Positions 7,119 to 10,127 of a stretch of 10,127 nt of DNA are shown here, one piece after another (position 1 is the first letter of the stretch; each line of letters starts with the position of its first letter). The notes below the pieces were generated by a model, which was not told the DNA's origin, ran no database searches, and was given only the letters and a program-made list of their open reading frames with translations. Source of the stretch: an uncultured Eubacteriales bacterium (GTDB taxonomy: Bacteria; Bacillota; Clostridia; Christensenellales; UBA1242). A program made the translations under genes and the position numbers. The DNA is taken from positions 1 to 10,127 of the forward strand of contig CARBWQ010000016.1 of NCBI GenBank assembly GCA_948949055.1, in the 5' to 3' direction.

Positions 7119-7151
7119 ATGCTTAAAAGGACACAAAAATCACTAATATGA
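7119..7151 (+). other. Possible 10-codon leader frame overlapping the next start codon
   Basis: An ATG at 7119 opens the frame MLKRTQKSLI and ends in TGA at 7149-7151, forming an ATGA overlap with the ATG (7148) of the following radical SAM gene. That gene has no ribosome site at normal distance; the nearest is AAAAGG about 17 bases upstream. Coupled translation through this frame would explain how ribosomes reach it. The mini-frame itself also lacks a well-spaced site, so this remains a suggestion. Confidence 0.25.
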
Positions 7152-7993
7152 CTAAAAAATGTTATGATTGCCCTAGAAAATGTGGCGTTGACAGAATAAA
7201 AGAAGTAGGCTATTGCCTAGAAGGCGAAAAGATAAGAATTGCAAAAATCATAGAAAATTTTATGTGGGAAGAGCCATGTATTTCAGGAGAAAAAGGCGCT
7301 CTTGCAATATTCTTTTCTGGTTGTAATCTTAGATGTGAGTTTTGTCAAAATTTTCAGATATCTCATATAGGAAGTGGAAAGCTCTTCACGCCACAAGAAT
7401 TTCGTGAACTAATTGAAAGTTATGATTTGTCAAGATTCTCTTCAATTGACCTTATAACTCCAACTCATTTCTCTTCACTTTTAATCTCTGCTCTTTCAGG
7501 TTTAAACTTGCCAATTCCTATTGTTTGGAATAGTGGGGGATATGAAGATGCCAATATTATTAAAGAGCTTTCAAAAGTTGTCGATGTTTTTCTACCAGAC
7601 TTTAAATATTTTGACAGTGAACTTTCCATGTTTTTATCTAAATGCCCTGATTATTTCAAAGTTGCATCAAAAGCCATTTTAACAATGCGTGAATGTAAGA
7701 ACGAAAACATTTTTAAAGATGATATTTTGTGTAGTGGAGTTTTGATAAGGCATTTAGTTTTGCCGGGGCAATATAAAGATAGCATGAAAGTTCTTAAATT
7801 TATATGTGAAAACATAAAAAATCCTTTTGTTAGCATTATGGGGCAGTTTACACCTGTGGGGCAGTTAATAAAAGAAAAGCTTAAACCACTTGAATATAAA
7901 TTGGTTCTTTCATATGCACAAAAACTTGGATTAAATAATGGTTATTTTCAAGAGTTAAGCAGTGCAAGTGAAAAATATGTACCTCATTTTTAA
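7148..7993 (+). CDS. PflX-like radical SAM protein (COG1313), function unknown
   Basis: A 281-residue protein. It opens with a four-cysteine set (Cys5, Cys8, Cys12, Cys23) in CYDCPRKCGVDR and GYC, which may bind a second cluster or metal. EEPCISG (41-47) and the radical SAM motif CNLRCEFC (Cys59, Cys63, Cys66) follow. Downstream motifs TPTHF (104-108), NSGGYE (128-133), LPDFKY (149-154), RHLVLPG (201-207) and MGQFTP (231-236) match the COG1313 family called PflX, which is annotated as PFL-activase-like although its substrate is unknown. Its place just after pflBA makes a link to glycyl-radical metabolism plausible but not shown. I see no clear promoter between the terminator at 7061 and this gene. 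The start at 7148 is forced by an upstream in-frame stop (7124-7126) and by the N-terminal cysteines, despite the poor ribosome site. Confidence 0.88.
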   Translation: MTKKCYDCPRKCGVDRIKEVGYCLEGEKIRIAKIIENFMWEEPCISGEKGALAIFFSGCNLRCEFCQNFQISHIGSGKLFTPQEFRELIESYDLSRFSSIDLITPTHFSSLLISALSGLNLPIPIVWNSGGYEDANIIKELSKVVDVFLPDFKYFDSELSMFLSKCPDYFKVASKAILTMRECKNENIFKDDILCSGVLIRHLVLPGQYKDSMKVLKFICENIKNPFVSIMGQFTPVGQLIKEKLKPLEYKLVLSYAQKLGLNNGYFQELSSASEKYVPHF

Positions 7994-8009
7994 AAAATAG
8001 TTATTTCAT

Positions 8010-8038
8010 TTGACAAAAAGCTTATTTGAAATTAAAAT
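8010..8038 (+). promoter_or_regulatory. Promoter of the small membrane protein gene
   Basis: TTGACA (8010-8015), exactly 17 bases, then TAAAAT (8033-8038). It begins 17 bases after the preceding stop codon. Transcription should start near 8045, downstream of the in-frame TTG at 8026, which rules that TTG out as a start. Confidence 0.85.
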
Positions 8039-8055
8039 TATTGTATATATTAAGG

Positions 8056-8060
8056 GAAGG
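8056..8060 (+). promoter_or_regulatory. Ribosome binding site that fixes the start at 8065
   Basis: GAAGG within AGGGAAGG lies 4 bases before the ATG at 8065. With the promoter at 8010-8038 this places the gene start at 8065 rather than at the upstream TTG (8026). Confidence 0.7.
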
Positions 8061-8064
8061 TGTT

Positions 8065-8412
8065 ATGAAAGCAAAAACTAAACAAAAGGGGAAAATGAAT
8101 GTTGTTCAGAAAGAAGCCTCTTATCTTAGAAAAAAAATGATTGCTTCAAGGCTTACTGGTATTTTTACCTGCCTTCTCGCTCTTGCAAGTGTTGCTGTTT
8201 ATTATTTGAAATCAATCAATGAATGGTTATGTATTATAGCCCTTGCATATTGCCTTGGCACAATATTTGTTGCAAATAGTTTTATACAAGATGTAAAGGT
8301 TGGAAATCCTTGGCAAAGAGTAAATGGTGTTTGTGCAATTGTCTTCTTTATATTAGTTGTCTTTTTAATTGTATATGGTTTTGTTACGCATCAATTAAAT
8401 CTACAATTTTAA
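8065..8412 (+). CDS. Small three-helix membrane protein, unknown function
   Basis: A 115-residue protein that I do not recognise. The first 27 residues are polar and strongly basic (many Lys, MKAKTKQKGK onwards) and likely cytosolic. Three hydrophobic segments follow at about 28-48, 53-72 and 87-108. The loop between the second and third (SFIQDVKVGNPWQR, 72-85) is polar, and a short tail ends the protein. No signal-peptide cleavage site, cysteine motif or catalytic pattern is visible. It has its own promoter and a terminator immediately after its stop, so it is a single-gene unit. It could be a small integral membrane protein of the many unnamed Clostridia families. The neighbours give no functional clue. 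Confidence 0.8.
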   Translation: MKAKTKQKGKMNVVQKEASYLRKKMIASRLTGIFTCLLALASVAVYYLKSINEWLCIIALAYCLGTIFVANSFIQDVKVGNPWQRVNGVCAIVFFILVVFLIVYGFVTHQLNLQF

Positions 8413-8437
8413 AAAAAAGAGCAGTTTGCTCTTTTTT
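8413..8437 (+). terminator. Terminator of the membrane protein gene
   Basis: AAAAAAGAGCA (8413-8423) pairs with TGCTCTTTTTT (8427-8437) around a 3-base loop, directly after the stop codon. It has A-runs and T-runs on both sides. Confidence 0.88.
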
Positions 8438-8438
8438 G

Positions 8439-8465
8439 TTTGCAAAGTGACTTTGTAAAATTTTT
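8439..8465 (+). terminator. Second, tandem hairpin with T-run
   Basis: TTTGCAAAG (8439-8447) pairs with CTTTGTAAA (8451-8459), nine pairs including one G-T wobble and a TGA loop, followed by five Ts. It looks like a weaker back-up terminator. Confidence 0.5.
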
Positions 8466-8490
8466 AAAAGATATTAATATTATTTTACAC

Positions 8491-8519
8491 TTGCGATTTT
8501 CTAAATACTATTGTATAAT
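8491..8519 (+). promoter_or_regulatory. Promoter of the deoxyribosyltransferase-like gene
   Basis: TTGCGA (8491-8496), 17 bases, then a perfect TATAAT (8514-8519). The predicted leader is about 17 bases and carries GAGGAG at 8529-8534, 8 bases before the ATG. Confidence 0.85.
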
Positions 8520-8542
8520 ATAAATATTGAGGAGAAAAAATT

Positions 8543-8968
8543 ATGAAAGTTTTTTTAGGTGGAACTTGTGGTAAATCGACTTGGAGAGGAGAGTTGATTA
8601 AAAAGTTAAGTGGTGACGTTGAGGCTTTTAATCCAGTTGTCCCAGACTGGACACCAGCATGTCAAAAAATAGAAGATGAACACAAAGAGAATGACGATAT
8701 TGTTTTATTTGTTATTACTCCTGAATCAAAGAGCATTTATAGTGTTTCAGAAATTACAAGAAGTGCAATAGTGTCACCAGAGAGAACAATGGTATGCGTA
8801 TTAAACGAGGCAAATGGAAGTGCTTTTGAGGCACATGAAATGAAATCTTGGACAAAAATACTAAAAGATATCAAGAAAGATGGTGCAACTGTTTGTGAAT
8901 CTTTGGACGATGTTGCTTCTACTTTAAATTCTATGGCTTCAACTTTCGATAATGAAATTGAAATTTAA
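8543..8968 (+). CDS. Nucleoside 2-deoxyribosyltransferase-like protein
   Basis: A 141-residue cytosolic protein. It opens with the strand-loop FLGGTCGKSTWRGEL (4-18), which is characteristic of the small deoxyribosyltransferase-like family (Nuc_deoxyrib_tr_2). FNPVVPDWTPAC (29-40), DIVLFVITPES (52-62) and IYSVSEIT (65-72) follow. Glu70 in the last motif is the probable catalytic glutamate. The C-terminal part has LNEANGSAFEAHE (87-99). Classical members swap the base on 2-deoxyribonucleosides; small relatives occur in bacteria and phages, often with untested substrates, and related folds also cleave nucleotides. The length is typical of the short form. It is a stand-alone transcription unit. 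The family is well supported; the substrate is unknown. Confidence 0.78.
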   Translation: MKVFLGGTCGKSTWRGELIKKLSGDVEAFNPVVPDWTPACQKIEDEHKENDDIVLFVITPESKSIYSVSEITRSAIVSPERTMVCVLNEANGSAFEAHEMKSWTKILKDIKKDGATVCESLDDVASTLNSMASTFDNEIEI

Positions 8969-8997
8969 AAAAAGGCAATTTAACATTGCCTTTTTTT
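8967..8997. terminator. Bidirectional terminator between convergent genes
   Basis: AAAAAAAGGCAAT (8967-8979) pairs with ATTGCCTTTTTTT (8985-8997) around TTAAC, starting within the stop codon of the upstream gene. The A-run provides a U-tract for the minus-strand gene, which ends at 9010. Confidence 0.9.
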
Positions 8998-9009
8998 ATG
9001 AGCTAAAAG

Positions 9010-10044
9010 TTAATTCTCTTCTTTTATTGAGAAGATTTTTTGCTTTCTCTTTAATTTTAGTTTTTTAATATGAGCATGCCTATTATAGCTAAGGTTATTT
9101 TTTAAAGCTGAGGTTGAATTTGATACTTTATTCTTAAAGATTGAATGCTCTTTCATAAACTCGCCACTGCCTAATGTTTCTGTTACAGTTGAAGAGAATA
9201 TAAAACTATTTTTGTCAATACTACTTACAATTTTTTTCATTTCATTTGATTGTTGGTTTGGTAGCAGACAAAGCAGAACGGATTTTTCTTTTTTTGAGAA
9301 CATTCCTTCGCCTTCAAGTTTTGTAACTCCTCTATGATAACGCTCTAAAAGTGCATGAGCAATCTCTTCGTCCTTATCGCAAATTATGTAGTGAGCAGTG
9401 ACACGCTTAGAACCATCTAGTACAAGATTTGTTGCAAGTGAATTGACAACTGCAACCACCAAGGCATATAGTCCAGTTTGAAGCCCGGCAGTTATTATAG
9501 ATAGAGTTAATACAACGACATTGATTAAAAGCAGACAATATCCTGTTTTGATTTTTGGAAAATATCTATTGATCATTACTCCGGCAATATCACTGCCGCC
9601 TGTTGTGCCACCAAATTTCATGGCGACTCCAATTGTAAGACCACTTATTATCGCACCGACTATTGACGCTAATAATCTATCTGCTTTTGCTGCACCGGCT
9701 AAAATTTCAATATAACCAAACTGCATACCCAGAGTGTAGAACCCTATACCGAGAGCAGATAACAAAAGAAATTTCCACCCAAAAATTCTTAAAGCGAACA
9801 AAAAGATTGCAAGGTTGATTACAAGATAAATAACAGCAGTAGGTAGTTTAATTCCACCCGAGGCAAATGCTTTGCTTATAATAAGAGCAAGCCCTGAAAA
9901 ACCAGTTGGAATTATTTGTGCAGACTCGAAGAAATTTTTAAAACTTATCCCTCCAAGAAGAGCTGCAACAGATACCATAATAATTTGGATAATAAATTTA
10001 CTTAATTTTTGCTTTTGTCTATTTTCTGCATTTTTTAAGAACAT
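9010..10044 (-). CDS. YitT family membrane protein (DUF161/DUF2179) with basic C-terminal tail
   Basis: A 344-residue polytopic membrane protein. Hydrophobic segments lie at about 16-35, 42-61, 70-89, 92-108, 124-144, 169-188 and 191-210. The YitT signature KFGGTTGGSDIAG (144-156 region) sits after the fifth. The soluble DUF2179 domain follows (about 214-297, from VTAHYIICDK to GSGEF). YitT proteins are common, poorly understood Gram-positive membrane proteins. Most end soon after the DUF2179 domain, but this one continues about 46 residues with many Lys/Arg (KKLKLKRKQK at 327-336). The frame is open upstream to the window edge, but a promoter at 10051-10079 lies inside that extension, so the ATG at 10044 is chosen. 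It has no ribosome site, which fits a leaderless mRNA. The family is firm; transported substrate or role unknown. Confidence 0.88.
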   Translation of the reverse strand: MFLKNAENRQKQKLSKFIIQIIMVSVAALLGGISFKNFFESAQIIPTGFSGLALIISKAFASGGIKLPTAVIYLVINLAIFLFALRIFGWKFLLLSALGIGFYTLGMQFGYIEILAGAAKADRLLASIVGAIISGLTIGVAMKFGGTTGGSDIAGVMINRYFPKIKTGYCLLLINVVVLTLSIITAGLQTGLYALVVAVVNSLATNLVLDGSKRVTAHYIICDKDEEIAHALLERYHRGVTKLEGEGMFSKKEKSVLLCLLPNQQSNEMKKIVSSIDKNSFIFSSTVTETLGSGEFMKEHSIFKNKVSNSTSALKNNLSYNRHAHIKKLKLKRKQKIFSIKEEN

Positions 10045-10050
10045 ATTTTG

Positions 10051-10079
10051 ATTATACCATATTAAGATTAGATTGTAAA
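10051..10079 (-). promoter_or_regulatory. Promoter of the YitT gene, predicted leaderless
   Basis: On the minus strand TTTACA (complement of 10074-10079), 17 bases, then TATAAT (complement of 10051-10056) with an upstream TGG, an extended -10. Only six bases separate the -10 from the ATG at 10044, so transcription should start at or beside the A of the start codon. Confidence 0.75.
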
Positions 10080-10127
10080 ATACATTTTGCGTTAATTTTA
10101 CAAAAAATATTACTAAAAAAGCCATAT

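Noticed and set aside
7148..7993. AmmeMemoRadiSam-type radical SAM protein
   Set aside because: The N-terminal cysteine set looks similar, but the TPTHF, NSGGYE, LPDFKY and RHLVLPG motifs match the PflX-like COG1313 family better and the Memo and AMMECR1 partners are absent.
10045..10125. Longer YitT protein starting at or beyond 10125
   Set aside because: The extension contains a near-consensus promoter and its extra 27 residues do not resemble family N-termini, so the open frame is probably chance.

Overview
The window comes from an AT-rich, Gram-positive-type anaerobe, most likely a Clostridia-like Bacillota. The grounds are strong AGGAGG-type ribosome binding sites, TTGACA/TATAAT promoters, many U-tailed hairpin terminators, standard stop codons including TGA, and an oxygen-sensitive pyruvate formate-lyase with its radical SAM activase. 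I cannot name a genus. Nine coding genes are supported, and no RNA gene, insertion sequence, CRISPR array or integrase is visible.

Left part (1-3210): a 190-base structured leader precedes a tight two-gene unit. The first gene encodes a MoxR/dynein-related AAA+ ATPase with a long N-terminal helical region. Three bases later comes a 313-residue protein that looks like a divergent von Willebrand factor A (vWA)-like partner, of a type I associate with phage-like MoxR partners. Facing them, beyond a bidirectional terminator, is a 171-residue protein that resembles the metallopeptidase half of DUF2201 proteins but has lost two of the three zinc-binding histidines. Together these look like a dismantled and rewired MoxR / vWA / metallopeptidase system. 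This is the most unusual part of the window.

Middle (3272-8000): a divergently transcribed TudS/DUF523-type iron-sulfur protein (putative desulfidase) has its own promoter and terminator. Next comes the fermentation block: pflB (pyruvate formate-lyase) with a strong promoter and ribosome binding site, pflA (activase) 71 bases later, a 15-bp hairpin that starts inside the pflA stop codon, and a second radical SAM gene of the PflX type (COG1313). PflA puts the glycyl radical on PflB, which converts pyruvate and CoA to acetyl-CoA and formate. The role of the PflX-like protein is unknown.

Right part (8000-10127): three single-gene units follow. They encode a small three-helix membrane protein of unknown function, a nucleoside 2-deoxyribosyltransferase-like protein, and, on the minus strand, a YitT-family membrane protein. 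The YitT promoter sits so close to the start codon that the mRNA should be leaderless, and its protein carries an unusual basic C-terminal tail.
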